A stretch of DNA of 36,767 nucleotides from Flavobacteriales bacterium (GTDB taxonomy: Bacteria > Bacteroidota > Bacteroidia > Flavobacteriales > Flavobacteriaceae). The DNA lies in the NCBI GenBank assembly GCA_011525195.1, contig WTIP01000088.1:4260-41026 (forward strand), given 5' to 3'. A model generated the notes under the pieces. The model was not told the origin of the DNA, made no database searches, and was given only the letters and a program-made list of their open reading frames with translations. Position numbers and translations under genes: made by a program. Positions 1-9,187 of the stretch are shown here, one piece after another. Position 1 is the first letter of the stretch; every line of letters begins with the position of its first letter.

Positions 1-402
1 CAAGAAGATGAAGCTAAGGCCTGGTTAAACAAGCTACGCTATAGAAATGGACTTCCTGATGTAACAGCATCAGGGGCTGCACTAGTTGAGCTTTATAAAA
101 GAGAACGCGACAAAGAACTCGTTAATGAGGATGCGCGACTCTTTGATATGAAGCGCTGGTTAGAAGGTCCTTACTCATTGGATAAGCAAGTACAAATGAC
201 TCTAATTCAAGGTACTCAAAAAGCGGGTAGCTCAATGACTCCAGCGAATTATAAAAAGAGTTCATCTGACTTTGATTATTCTTACAGACCAACAAACATA
301 GTATTTGAAAATAGAGTTTGGAGAGATTATGTATATTTTATGCCTATTCCTCAGAATGAGATAGATCGTGATCCCTCTTTAATTCAAAATCCTGGATATT
401 AA
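1..402 (+). CDS. SusD/RagB family nutrient-binding outer membrane lipoprotein, C-terminal part
   Basis: The reading frame is open from the first base, so the gene begins outside the window. The ORF-track start at 148 is an internal Met. The visible 133 residues contain RERDKELVNEDARLFDMKRW, which matches the conserved C-terminal helix of SusD/RagB proteins (an R/E-rich stretch followed by G/A-R-x-FD-x-x-RW). The protein ends in the usual short extended tail (MPIPQNEIDRDPSLIQNPGY). SusD proteins are surface lipoproteins that cap a SusC TonB-dependent channel and bind the imported ligand, so a susC-like gene is expected just upstream. The substrate cannot be told from this fragment. A hairpin terminator follows directly. 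Confidence 0.9.
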   Translation, partial: QEDEAKAWLNKLRYRNGLPDVTASGAALVELYKRERDKELVNEDARLFDMKRWLEGPYSLDKQVQMTLIQGTQKAGSSMTPANYKKSSSDFDYSYRPTNIVFENRVWRDYVYFMPIPQNEIDRDPSLIQNPGY

Positions 403-418
403 AAAAGGTAGTTTAATA

Positions 419-450
419 AAAAAAACCTCGCTATTTAGCGGGGTTTTTTT
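419..450 (+). terminator. Rho-independent terminator after the SusD gene
   Basis: A-run, then the arms ACCTCGCT and AGCGGGGT around an ATTT loop, then a run of seven T. The stem has one G-T wobble and is extended by A-T pairs. It lies 17 bases after the SusD stop codon. Because the next gene starts only about 20 bases later with no clear promoter, it may work as an attenuator that lowers, rather than ends, transcription of the downstream lipoprotein genes. Confidence 0.8.
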
Positions 451-470
451 ATTTTTAAAAAAAATATTTT

Positions 471-3400
471 ATGAGGTGGATTAATGGATTTTTGATACTA
501 CTTATCTTTATTTCAGCTTGCTCAACTGAGCAAAAAAAATTTACTAAACTTAGCCCAAATCAGACGAAAATAGACTTTGTAAATAAGCTCTATGAAACCC
601 ATACAAGAAACTACTTCACTTACCCTTATATGTATTTAGGAGGCGGAGTAGCTGTGGGAGATTTTAATAATGACGGGCTCGAAGATTTGTTTTTTACAGG
701 AAATATGGTCCCCAATAAGCTCTATCTCAATGAAGGGGATTTTAAATTTAAAGATATCAGTGAAACAGCCGGAATTCAAGGGGACGATCGGTGGTATTCA
801 GGAGTGAGTGTAATTGATATCAATAATGATGGATATTTAGACCTCTATATTGCCGTAGGTGGAGAAAATGAACCCAATAATAATGTCCTCTATATCAATA
901 ATCAAGACAATACTTTTACTGAAAAAGCGAAAGCCTATGGTATCGATGATGACGGCTACAGTATGCACTCTACTTTTTTTGATTATGACAATGATGGAGA
1001 TTTAGATTTATATGTAGCAAACTATCCTCCTACCAGTTTTACCGCTCCCGTAGACTATTACAAATACATGATAGACCATCATGAGCCTCGTGACTCAGAT
1101 CATCTCTACCGCAATGAGGGAGATTATTTTGTTGACGTCACAGAAAGCGCAGGGATTCGTAATTTCGGTCTAAGTCTAGGGGTAGTTGCCTCAGATTTTA
1201 ATAATGACGGCTATACTGATGTTTATATTTCTAATGACTTTAATGCTCCCGATTATATGTACCTCAATAAGGGTGATGGTACTTTTAGAAATGAAATATT
1301 GAATTCACTCCAACAAACGTCGTTCTTTGGAATGGGTGTCGATGCTGCAGATTTTAATAATGATGGATGGGTTGATCTATTTCAATTAGATATGAATGCA
1401 GCTGATAACTTCAGGTCTAAAGCCAATATGTCTTCTATGAATCCAGAGGTATTCTATCAGTCTGTTGCTTTGGGACTTCATCATCAATATATGCAAAATT
1501 CGCTTCAATTAAATCAGGGGAATCTTTTTTCAGAAGCCCCTGCCTTTAGTAATATCGCGCGTTGGAGTGGTGTATCTTCAACAGATTGGAGCTGGGGTGG
1601 TTTATTTGCGGATTTTGACAATGACGGTTGGAAAGATTTATATGTAACCAATGGGATACGAAGAGATGTTAATAATAAAGACTTTTATAATGAGCATCGG
1701 GCCTTTTTTAATAAAATGGAAAATGATCCAAACTATAAAAATAAAGAGGAAGAAGTCAAGCTATTGGATTACTTGGAAAAAATGCCCTCAGAAAAATTGG
1801 CCAATTATTTATTTCAAAATCAACAAGAACAAGGCTTTAGCAATAGAAATATAGATTGGGGCTTAGAAGAAAAAACATTTTCTAATGGTGTGATTTACAG
1901 TGATTTAGATAATGATGGGGACCTTGATTTAGTAGTTAATAATCTTGAAGATTTTGCCAGTATTTATAGAAATAATACCCTTAATTCAAATTTTATTGGT
2001 TTTGAACTCCAAAAGGAAGATCAACAAATTCCTATAGGAACTCGTATCCACCTTAAAGCCGAAGGACACTATCAGATGCAGGAACTCAATCTAAGTAGAG
2101 GCTATCTTTCCTCAGTTTCACCGCGATTACACTTTGGGCTAGGTCAAAGACAAAAAGTAGAGGAAGTCATGATAGAATGGCCAAACGGAACAGCACAAAA
2201 GCTAGAAGATTTCCAAGTCAATGCCTATAATAAAATATCATATGACGCAAATTCTACTTCTTTATCCAACGAAAAAAGCAGTACCTCTCCAATCAAACAG
2301 TTTGAAACTGTCACAGTTGAAGACCCTTTTATACACAAAGAAAATCCTTATGATGATTTTAAAGATGAAGTGCTCTTGCCCCATAAAAACTCTACCTTAG
2401 GACCAGCCTTAGCTGTAGGAGACTTGAATAATGACGGTAAAGAGGACTATATCGTGGGAGGTGCCGTAGCCCAGCCCGCTTCCCTCTATATACAACAAAA
2501 AGAAGGTCGTTTTAGAAAAATAGATGTTCCCGCCTTTGAAAAAGATAAATTCCATGAAGACTTAGGAATTTTAATTTTTGACGCCGATAATGACGGGGAT
2601 CAAGATCTTTATTTTGCCAGTGGTGGAAATGAATTTAATGAAAACTCTAAAGGCTATGAAGACCGTTTTTATGAAAATAAAGGAGGACTTGTCTTTGAAC
2701 GAAATAGTAATGCCATACCAGACACGCGAATCAGTGGTTTAGAAGTATCTGCAAATGATTTTGACCAAGATGGGGATTTAGACCTCTTTGTAGGTGGAAG
2801 GCTGAGTCCAAAAAAATACCCTTATCCTTCAAGTTCTCGAATTTTAGAAAATCAAAGTGAATCAGGGACTATTAAGTTTGTAGATATTACACAACAAAAA
2901 AACCCAGCTTTACAAAATATCGGTTTAGTGACAACCTCAACATGGGTGGATATAGATGGTGACGCCTGGGAAGATTTAGTCATCGCAGGAGAATGGATGT
3001 CTGTGCGTATTTTTAAAAATAATCAAGGGAATTCATTTTCAGAGGTTACTGAGGAAGTCTACCAGTCAGAACAACGTGGCTGGTGGTACGATATAGAAAA
3101 AGGGGACTTCGATAATGATGGAGATTTAGACCTCATCGTTGGAAATCTCGGTCTGAACTACAAATATCAGGCTTCAAATGAAAAGCCATTTAGGGTGTAT
3201 TTAAATGACTTTGACAAGAATGCCACTTATGATATTGTACTGAGTTATAATTCTGAGGGTACGGAATATCCTGTCAGAGGAAGACAATGTTCTTCAGAAC
3301 AAATGCCTGCCATTAAAGAAAAGTTTAAAGATTACAACAGTTTTGCCAGTGCCTCTTTAGAACAAATCTATTCCAATCAAATGCTTGAGGAGTCTTTAAA

Positions 3401-3779
3401 GTATGAGATTACCTCATTTTCTAGTCTTTATTTAGAAAATAAAAATGGGAAATTCAGTGCAAGTCCCCTTCCCTACCAGGCGCAATTATCAAATATTAAT
3501 GCAATGGTGGTAAAAGATATTGACAGCGATGGAAACCTCGATGTGGTTTTAGGTGGTAACTTATATAATGCCGAAGTAGAAACACCGAGAAATGATGCTA
3601 GCTATGGCCTCTGGTTAAAAGGAGATGGTCAAAATAATTTTAGCGCCCAAAATCCAAGAACGTCGGGTTTAGTAATCCGTGGCGATGTCAGAAATATCAA
3701 ACCCATTAGCATCGGAGATCAAGCCCATTTGCTCATTGCTAAAAATAACGAATCCCTACAACTTGTCAAGATTAACTAA
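471..3779 (+). CDS. FG-GAP/VCBS-repeat lipoprotein with ASPIC/UnbV domain (CRTAC1-like)
   Basis: This 1102-residue exported lipoprotein has a signal peptide ending in lipobox ISAC (Cys17). I count about 13 calcium-loop FG-GAP/VCBS motifs of the type DFNNDGxxDL, with the first Asp near residues 64, 116, 171, 242, 294, 382, 477, 651, 704, 763, 827, 879 and 1015. Between the seventh and eighth is an ASPIC/UnbV-type domain (about 525-590, with LSRGYLSSVSPRLHFGLG). The layout suggests two propeller-like units flanking the ASPIC module, exposed on the cell surface. Proteins of this type are often found beside SusCD pairs in Bacteroidota, and ligand binding is the usual guess; no enzymatic motif is visible. 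The next gene overlaps its stop codon by one base (TAATG), so the two are probably translationally coupled. Confidence 0.9.
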   Translation: MRWINGFLILLIFISACSTEQKKFTKLSPNQTKIDFVNKLYETHTRNYFTYPYMYLGGGVAVGDFNNDGLEDLFFTGNMVPNKLYLNEGDFKFKDISETAGIQGDDRWYSGVSVIDINNDGYLDLYIAVGGENEPNNNVLYINNQDNTFTEKAKAYGIDDDGYSMHSTFFDYDNDGDLDLYVANYPPTSFTAPVDYYKYMIDHHEPRDSDHLYRNEGDYFVDVTESAGIRNFGLSLGVVASDFNNDGYTDVYISNDFNAPDYMYLNKGDGTFRNEILNSLQQTSFFGMGVDAADFNNDGWVDLFQLDMNAADNFRSKANMSSMNPEVFYQSVALGLHHQYMQNSLQLNQGNLFSEAPAFSNIARWSGVSSTDWSWGGLFADFDNDGWKDLYVTNGIRRDVNNKDFYNEHRAFFNKMENDPNYKNKEEEVKLLDYLEKMPSEKLANYLFQNQQEQGFSNRNIDWGLEEKTFSNGVIYSDLDNDGDLDLVVNNLEDFASIYRNNTLNSNFIGFELQKEDQQIPIGTRIHLKAEGHYQMQELNLSRGYLSSVSPRLHFGLGQRQKVEEVMIEWPNGTAQKLEDFQVNAYNKISYDANSTSLSNEKSSTSPIKQFETVTVEDPFIHKENPYDDFKDEVLLPHKNSTLGPALAVGDLNNDGKEDYIVGGAVAQPASLYIQQKEGRFRKIDVPAFEKDKFHEDLGILIFDADNDGDQDLYFASGGNEFNENSKGYEDRFYENKGGLVFERNSNAIPDTRISGLEVSANDFDQDGDLDLFVGGRLSPKKYPYPSSSRILENQSESGTIKFVDITQQKNPALQNIGLVTTSTWVDIDGDAWEDLVIAGEWMSVRIFKNNQGNSFSEVTEEVYQSEQRGWWYDIEKGDFDNDGDLDLIVGNLGLNYKYQASNEKPFRVYLNDFDKNATYDIVLSYNSEGTEYPVRGRQCSSEQMPAIKEKFKDYNSFASASLEQIYSNQMLEESLKYEITSFSSLYLENKNGKFSASPLPYQAQLSNINAMVVKDIDSDGNLDVVLGGNLYNAEVETPRNDASYGLWLKGDGQNNFSAQNPRTSGLVIRGDVRNIKPISIGDQAHLLIAKNNESLQLVKIN

Positions 3780-4159
3780 TGCGTATTAGTAGCGCTGTTT
3801 GTTTTCTGTTTGTGATGTCGGCTTGCGTAAGCTCGAAATCGCGTCTATTTACAAACTACCTTGTGGGTGACTGGAGGATTGAAAATCCAAGTATGCAGTC
3901 ATTTATTCGATTTGAAGAAAATGGAAAAACCACATATTATTTGAATCGATATAGTTATAAACTTGACAGCCTTGCAGAGTATGGAGATTGGAGTTTAAAA
4001 GGAATTAAAAAGGGGGTGGTAAGAGATACTTTTGTAGTTCAAATTGATAAAAGACCACAGAAAACTACTTTTCAATTTATCCCCATTGATCAGCAAAGAA
4101 TTAAAGTAATTGATGACCAAGGACAGACTTTTTTTACCCGTATAGAAAAAAATCAGTAA
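3779..4159 (+). CDS. Small lipocalin-like lipoprotein (hypothetical)
   Basis: This is a 126-residue protein with a lipoprotein signal peptide (lipobox MSAC, Cys16). The mature part begins with YLVGDWRIEN and is rich in alternating beta-strand patterns (IRFEENGKTTYYLN, TFVVQIDKR, TTFQFIPID). This resembles the lipocalin-like 'L-x-G-x-W' barrels common in Bacteroidota, but the match is by eye only and no binding residues can be named. The start codon overlaps the stop of the VCBS lipoprotein (TAATG), so it is very likely made from the same mRNA and may act with it at the outer membrane. Its 3' end overlaps the end of the opposite-strand gene by 7 bases. Confidence 0.7.
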   Translation: MRISSAVCFLFVMSACVSSKSRLFTNYLVGDWRIENPSMQSFIRFEENGKTTYYLNRYSYKLDSLAEYGDWSLKGIKKGVVRDTFVVQIDKRPQKTTFQFIPIDQQRIKVIDDQGQTFFTRIEKNQ

Positions 4160-4554
4160 TTATCGAGTTGATTAAAGACATTGCCATAGACATCAAAACG
4201 GAAATAATAAGTGTATTCTTGGGATTCCCCTTCCCCTCCCAAAAGGGAGAACTCAAATTCTGCAACCTGATCCTTTGTATCCGGTCTTAAGGTAAAATAA
4301 AGAGGGTTAAAAGATTCGAAATCTCTACTTTTAAGTACTGATTTTAAGAGTATTTGCATCAGGGCGCGATTTACTCTTTTTTGTGCAATCTCTACTTTTA
4401 AATTATTAGTAACTGGAATATCATATTTATCACCATTGGCTTTTTGCCATGAAAAAATAAATTCTTTTGGTGCCATTTTGACTTCTTGGGCAGCTAAAGT
4501 TGTCGTATTTAGCAAGAGTCCAAAAAAGATAAAAACAGAATATTTTCGATACAT
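4153..4554 (-). CDS. Secreted hypothetical protein, 133 aa
   Basis: I do not recognise the family. The protein starts with a convincing signal peptide (MYRKYSVFIFFGLLLNTTTLAAQ, shown here up to the likely AAQ cleavage site), followed by about 110 soluble residues rich in charged and aromatic residues and ending in YFRFDVYGNVFNQLDNY. The track start (4599) adds 15 residues ahead of the signal peptide; the Met at 4563 or, better, at 4554 fits an exported protein. It is a single minus-strand gene among plus-strand lipoprotein genes. It overlaps the end of the preceding gene by 7 bases and diverges from the NHL lipoprotein gene over a short region carrying a tandem TTATGCAT repeat. A periplasmic role is inferred from the signal alone. 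Confidence 0.6.
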   Translation of the reverse strand: MYRKYSVFIFFGLLLNTTTLAAQEVKMAPKEFIFSWQKANGDKYDIPVTNNLKVEIAQKRVNRALMQILLKSVLKSRDFESFNPLYFTLRPDTKDQVAEFEFSLLGGEGESQEYTYYFRFDVYGNVFNQLDNY

Positions 4555-4591
4555 GATTGTCATCAAATAAATTTCCCTAAATTTAATGAAA

Positions 4592-4612
4592 TTATGCATG
4601 CTGCTTATGCAT
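4592..4612. repeat. Tandem TTATGCAT repeat in a divergent intergenic region
   Basis: TTATGCAT occurs at 4592-4599 and again at 4605-4612, separated by GCTGC (13-base period). Each copy contains the palindrome ATGCAT. It lies between the divergent starts of the 133-aa secreted protein and the NHL lipoprotein, where a regulator-binding site would be expected. No known operator is recognised. Confidence 0.4.
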
Positions 4613-4630
4613 ACTGATGGGAAAGGATTT

Positions 4631-5836
4631 ATGAAGACAATTACACAAACGTTTTATACTTTACTTTTTATTATCCTCACTGTAGGCTGTACAAAAGAAG
4701 AAGTCAATACAAAATCAACACAATATATTTTAAAAACCGAGGTGTGGCCCAGTAGTGACCATGGAAAAATTATCCCCAGTCAAGGGGAATACAATCCTTT
4801 TACTATCAAAACAATCTATGCGCGACCCGAACCGGGGTGGGTTTTTGATCGCTGGGAAGGGGCAATAAGTGGAAAAGACAATCCCGCAGCAATTTCCTTT
4901 TACGACGATCTCGCTATACGTGCCGTCTTTATCAAAGACACCTTTAAAGTAAGAACAATTGCAGGAGGTCATGGAAAAGGAAGTGAATTAAACCAATTTC
5001 ATTATCCTACAGGGATAGCGCTGGACCCAGCGGGAGACTTGTATGTCTCTGATATGTATAACCATCGGATACAAAGATGGAAGCCAGGTGCTACAGTAGG
5101 TATTACTGCTGCTGGAGGGAATGGATATGGAAATAGCCCTTCGCAGTTAGAAGAGCCTGGGAAAATTGATATCGACAGTCAAGGAAATATCTATATTGCT
5201 GATACTGGAAATAATAGAATTCAAAAATGGGAATATGGCGGGCTTAGTGGAACTACTGTGGCAGGTGGAAAGGGTATGGGAAATGCGCTTAACCAATTAA
5301 ATAAACCTTTCGGAATTGCTGTAGATGATAAAGGAACTATTTATGTCTCTGAGCTGGGAAATCATCGGGTAAGTATGTGGAAGAAAGGAGCTACTAGCGG
5401 TATTGTAATAGCTGGAGGTAAAGGGGAAGGAAATGCAGCAGACCAGCTGGCCATACCCATGGGTATTGCCGTTAATAATAAAGGGGATTTATTCGTTGCA
5501 GATACTTATAACCATCGTATTCAACTCTGGGAAAAAGGAGCCACAACAGGTAAAACATTAATCTCGAGTAAAGATTTTAAATCAGAAACGCCGCTTAATT
5601 ACTTTAGTGGAATCAGTATTGTAAATGAAACATTACTCTATATCACTGATTATCAACAAAAAAGAATTTTGCGTTATGATTTAAACTCAAACAACTTTGA
5701 AATTATTTCTACTAATGAAACCCTTGAAAATGAGGCCGATAAATTATCGCAACCCTATCAAACTGCCATAGATGTTATGGGTGACCTCATTATTGCGGAC
5801 GCAAAAAATAACCGCATTCAAAAACGAAAAATTTAA
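4631..5836 (+). CDS. InlB-repeat-like plus six-bladed NHL propeller lipoprotein
   Basis: The start is set at the Met at 4631 (preceded by GGAAAGGATTT), not the track start at 4586, because it begins a lipoprotein signal peptide ending LTVGC (Cys20). That gives 401 aa. Residues 33-103 resemble a divergent InlB B-repeat (a bacterial Ig-like adhesion/spacer module) with PEPGWVFDRWEG. From about residue 109 there are six repeats of about 50 residues with the pattern AGGxGxGNxxxQLxxPxGIAVDxxGxLYVADTxNHRIQxW. Four are strong and the last two are degenerate, which together would close a six-bladed NHL beta-propeller. No catalytic residues stand out, so ligand or protein binding at the cell surface is inferred. 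It is followed after 4 bases by the DUF255 lipoprotein, suggesting co-transcription. Confidence 0.85.
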   Translation: MKTITQTFYTLLFIILTVGCTKEEVNTKSTQYILKTEVWPSSDHGKIIPSQGEYNPFTIKTIYARPEPGWVFDRWEGAISGKDNPAAISFYDDLAIRAVFIKDTFKVRTIAGGHGKGSELNQFHYPTGIALDPAGDLYVSDMYNHRIQRWKPGATVGITAAGGNGYGNSPSQLEEPGKIDIDSQGNIYIADTGNNRIQKWEYGGLSGTTVAGGKGMGNALNQLNKPFGIAVDDKGTIYVSELGNHRVSMWKKGATSGIVIAGGKGEGNAADQLAIPMGIAVNNKGDLFVADTYNHRIQLWEKGATTGKTLISSKDFKSETPLNYFSGISIVNETLLYITDYQQKRILRYDLNSNNFEIISTNETLENEADKLSQPYQTAIDVMGDLIIADAKNNRIQKRKI

Positions 5837-5840
5837 CTTA

Positions 5841-7961
5841 ATGAATGATCCGTTTCAAGATTATTTTAACCGGAAATACCTCCAAAAAAAGCCCTTCTTA
5901 TTCTTTCTTATCCTAATAAATAGTGTATTTTTTTCTTGTAATTCCGATTTTAATTTGAATCAAAACAATCTAAAACAAGAATCCAGCGCTTATTTAAAGC
6001 AACATGCCAATAATCCAATTCATTGGCAGCGTTGGAATGAGACACTTTATAAAAAAAGCAATACAGAAGAAAAACTGTTAGTAGTTAGTATTGGTTATTC
6101 GAGCTGTCATTGGTGCCATGTAATGGAAAAAGAAACTTTTGAAGCAGAAGAAGTAGCCGATTATATGAATACTAATTTTGTCAGTATTAAAGTAGACCGT
6201 GAAGAAAATCCTGAAATTGACAACCTTTATATGACGGCTACCCAAATGATGACAGGAAGTGGAGGCTGGCCTTTGAATGTCGTATGCTTGCCAGATGGAA
6301 GACCGGTTTATGGTGGGACATATCATACTAAAGATCAATGGTTAGAAGTATTAGGGAAAATCCAAAAACTCTATGAAAATGATAAAAAACAGCTTTATGA
6401 CTTTGCAGATCGTGTAGAAAATGGTATCCAAGAAGTCAATCGTTTCGAATATACCCCAGAGGCGAAAATAATTGACCCTTCTATTTTACAAAACGAAATG
6501 GCGCTTTGGTCAAGTAGGTGGGATACTTTAAATGGTGGGGAGCAGCAAAATCAGAAATTTATTACTCCTGTTAAATTCAATTATATTCAATACTATCAAA
6601 AAGTCAATCCAGACAATAAAATCAAAACCTATTTTGAAAAAACACTTACAAATATTGCCACGAGTGGTATTGTAGATCATTTAGAAGGAGGATTTTATCG
6701 CTATACTGTAGATCCTGAGTGGAAAATTCCACATTTTGAAAAAATGCTATATGACAATGCCCAGCTTTTAAGCTTATTTTCAAATGCATTTAAGGAAACC
6801 CAGAATCCCTTGTTTAAATCGACTGTATACGCTCTCTATGATTTCCTTCAAAAGCGTATGAAAAGTAATCAAGGTGCTTTCTATGCGGCCATAGACGCAG
6901 ATAATAACGAAGGTGAGGGTCGCTATTATGTATTCAATAGAGCACAGCTTGAAGAAATTGGTGCTGCGGATCTCGAACTAATGCTAGATTTTTATCGAGT
7001 AGATTTAAACCAACCTTTTGAAGAATCCTTTTATCACCTTAGAAAAAAAGAAAATTTAACAACTCTAATGACAAAATATGGACTCACTGCAGAAGCACTA
7101 GAGGCCAAAAAAAATAATTGGGAAAAACAATTTGCAGCTCTTAAAGAAAAGCGAGAATTTCCCCTTATAGATACCAAAATAATTACCTCTTGGAATGCAC
7201 TTATGGTGTCTGGATTGATTACCGCTTATGAGGCTATTGGTGAAGAGCAATATCTACAGCAGGCAAAAGAAACTTATGCCTTTTTACTTAAAAATCTAAT
7301 CCGTAAAGGTGATTTAATGCATACCTATCAAATGGATCAAGCCAAATTAGAAGGTAATTTGGAAGATTATGCCTTTACTATAAAAGCTGCACTGGATTTA
7401 TATCGGGCAACCGGAACCACCTCTTATTTAAAGCGTGCCAATCAACTTAAAAAAGAGGTCTTCAAAAAATTTGAAAGCAGTGAAAATCCATTTTTTACTT
7501 TTACTGAAAATCCTGTTTTATTTTCAGAGCTTATAGCTGTAGATGACAATGTGATTCCTTCTGCAAATGCTATTATGGCGGAAAATTTATGGTTATTGGG
7601 ACAACTTTTAGAAGACAAAAAAGACCTAGAAAAAGTAATGCAAATGAGGCAAAGTGTACGCGCCTATTTTAGCGAGGGTAGAGGGAGTGATTACTGTCAA
7701 TGGGCGCAACTACTCGCTAAAGAAGCTTTTCCCCTAAAGGAGGTTGTTGTAGTGGGGTCCCAAGCACAACAACTCAATCAAGTACTTCAAAAAAACTACC
7801 TCCCCAATATTCTTTTTCAAATCAGCGAGGAACCCAGTGAGCTCCCTCTGATAAGTGATCGCTTTGTAGAAGAAGAAACACTTATTTATGTATGCGAAAA
7901 TAAAGTCTGTCTTCGTCCTGTAAAGAGTATAAACAAGGCTTTGGAGCAACTTAAAAACTAA
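5841..7961 (+). CDS. Exported DUF255 thioredoxin-fold protein (YyaL/Spata20-like)
   Basis: This 706-residue protein has an N-terminal thioredoxin-like DUF255 domain (about 45-200) with motif [15 protein letters not shown] (Cys89 and Cys92), followed by a long helical region typical of an (alpha/alpha)6 barrel (about 230-600). It includes [20 protein letters not shown], a family hallmark. Length and order match the YyaL/SSP411/Spata20 family, whose exact reaction is not established. Unusually, a hydrophobic signal segment ending VFFSC (Cys33, imperfect lipobox) precedes the domain, so this copy is probably exported to the periplasm or surface. The start at 5841 is chosen because it gives that signal and lies just after the NHL gene; the track start at 5772 lies inside that gene. 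The 3' end overlaps mnmA by 4 bases. Confidence 0.85.
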   Translation: MNDPFQDYFNRKYLQKKPFLFFLILINSVFFSCNSDFNLNQNNLKQESSAYLKQHANNPIHWQRWNETLYKKSNTEEKLLVVSIGYSSCHWCHVMEKETFEAEEVADYMNTNFVSIKVDREENPEIDNLYMTATQMMTGSGGWPLNVVCLPDGRPVYGGTYHTKDQWLEVLGKIQKLYENDKKQLYDFADRVENGIQEVNRFEYTPEAKIIDPSILQNEMALWSSRWDTLNGGEQQNQKFITPVKFNYIQYYQKVNPDNKIKTYFEKTLTNIATSGIVDHLEGGFYRYTVDPEWKIPHFEKMLYDNAQLLSLFSNAFKETQNPLFKSTVYALYDFLQKRMKSNQGAFYAAIDADNNEGEGRYYVFNRAQLEEIGAADLELMLDFYRVDLNQPFEESFYHLRKKENLTTLMTKYGLTAEALEAKKNNWEKQFAALKEKREFPLIDTKIITSWNALMVSGLITAYEAIGEEQYLQQAKETYAFLLKNLIRKGDLMHTYQMDQAKLEGNLEDYAFTIKAALDLYRATGTTSYLKRANQLKKEVFKKFESSENPFFTFTENPVLFSELIAVDDNVIPSANAIMAENLWLLGQLLEDKKDLEKVMQMRQSVRAYFSEGRGSDYCQWAQLLAKEAFPLKEVVVVGSQAQQLNQVLQKNYLPNILFQISEEPSELPLISDRFVEEETLIYVCENKVCLRPVKSINKALEQLKN

Positions 7962-9142
7962 CTTATCACCCCAGAGCCCAGTAATTCAGTTTCCTGATAC
8001 CAGGCCACAAACTGTCCTGGTGTAATGGCTGATTGAGGCGTTTCGAAAAGCACATACAGCCCTTCTTTTGTTTGATACAGCTCTGCATTTTGAAGGGGTT
8101 GACGGTAACGTATACGGGCCTTTACTGCAAGATGCTCTCCGTTGTTTAGCCGTAAGTCTTCTCGTATCCAGTGTACCTCATCTGTAGGCACTTTAAGGGT
8201 TTCACGATACAGACCAGGGTGGTTTTTTCCCTGACCCACATATAGGGTATTGGTTTCCACATCTGTAGCAATTACAAATAAGGGCGACTCCATCCCCCCT
8301 ACCCGAAGTCCTTTCCGTTGGCCAATAGTAAAATAATGTGCCCCGGCGTGCTCCCCTACTGCTATGCCATCTTCAGGAAGATAATGCAAGGCAGTGGACT
8401 GCTCTTGAAGTGTCCGTTCTTTCGTCTTTAAATCTTGGTATATCCTAAAGTCTGAAGGGATTTCAATAATAGATCCCTTTTTGGGTTGGAGTTGCTGCTG
8501 TAAAAAATCGGGCAAGCTTACTTTACCGATAAAGCACAAGCCTTGTGAATCTTTTTTTCCTGCTGTGACTAGCTTTTGCGCTTTTGCAATTTCCCTAACT
8601 TTCTCTTTTTTTAAATCCCCAATAGGAAAAAGTACTTTTGACAATTGTTCTTGTGTCAGCTGACACAAAAAGTAAGATTGGTCTTTATTGGGATCGGCTC
8701 CTGCAAGTAATCGGTAGGTGGTAGCGCCTTGCTGAGTCGTATATTCCGCTTTGCGGCAGTAATGCCCTGTGGCAACATAATCAGCGTCTAAGCTAAGGGC
8801 TATTTTTAAAAACACATCAAATTTAATTTCACGATTGCAGAGTACATCAGGATTGGGTGTTCTACCTTTTGCGTATTCATCAAACATATAATCGACGATT
8901 CGCGTTTTGTATTCTTTACTTAAATCTACCGTTTGGAAAGGGATTCCCAATTTTTCTGCAACCAACATGGCGTCATTGCTGTCCTCCAGCCAGGGGCATT
9001 CATTTGAGAGTGTTACCGACTCATCGTGCCAGTTTTTCATAAAAAGCCCGATCACCTCATAGCCTGCTTTTTTGAGTAAATAGGCGGCAACACTGGAGTC
9101 TACTCCACCTGAAAGTCCAATAACTACCCTTTCTTTTTTCAT
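7958..9142 (-). CDS. mnmA: tRNA-specific 2-thiouridylase MnmA
   Basis: This cytoplasmic enzyme adds sulfur at C2 of wobble uridine U34 in tRNAs for Lys, Glu and Gln, using a persulfide relay and ATP. The 394-aa length is within the family range. The N-terminus carries the PP-loop SGGVDSS (residues 11-17). The two catalytic cysteines are present: Cys102 in [14 protein letters not shown] and Cys203 in [10 protein letters not shown]. The central insertion and C-terminal beta-barrel ([15 protein letters not shown]) are complete. It converges on the DUF255 gene with a 4-base overlap and so has no space for a terminator. A TAnnTTTG element lies 5 bases upstream of the start. Confidence 0.97.
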   Translation of the reverse strand: MKKERVVIGLSGGVDSSVAAYLLKKAGYEVIGLFMKNWHDESVTLSNECPWLEDSNDAMLVAEKLGIPFQTVDLSKEYKTRIVDYMFDEYAKGRTPNPDVLCNREIKFDVFLKIALSLDADYVATGHYCRKAEYTTQQGATTYRLLAGADPNKDQSYFLCQLTQEQLSKVLFPIGDLKKEKVREIAKAQKLVTAGKKDSQGLCFIGKVSLPDFLQQQLQPKKGSIIEIPSDFRIYQDLKTKERTLQEQSTALHYLPEDGIAVGEHAGAHYFTIGQRKGLRVGGMESPLFVIATDVETNTLYVGQGKNHPGLYRETLKVPTDEVHWIREDLRLNNGEHLAVKARIRYRQPLQNAELYQTKEGLYVLFETPQSAITPGQFVAWYQETELLGSGVIS

Positions 9143-9147
9143 CTTTG

Positions 9148-9155
9148 CAAAGATA
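9148..9155 (-). promoter_or_regulatory. Candidate -7 promoter element of mnmA
   Basis: On the minus strand TATCTTTG matches the Bacteroidota -7 consensus TAnnTTTG and ends 5 bases before the ATG. No TTG is seen 17-23 bases further upstream, so the -33 element is missing or weak. If used, the transcript would be essentially leaderless. Confidence 0.4.
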
Positions 9156-9187
9156 AGGAGTCTTAAACTTCTAGAGGTTTCAGAGGA

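Noticed and set aside
148-402. ORF-track 84-aa ORF as a complete small gene
   Set aside because: The frame is open to base 1 and upstream residues fit the SusD C-terminus, so the Met is internal.
5034-5560. NHL coding repeats as a CRISPR or DNA repeat array
   Set aside because: The periodicity is at the protein level (about 150 bases) with divergent DNA sequence.
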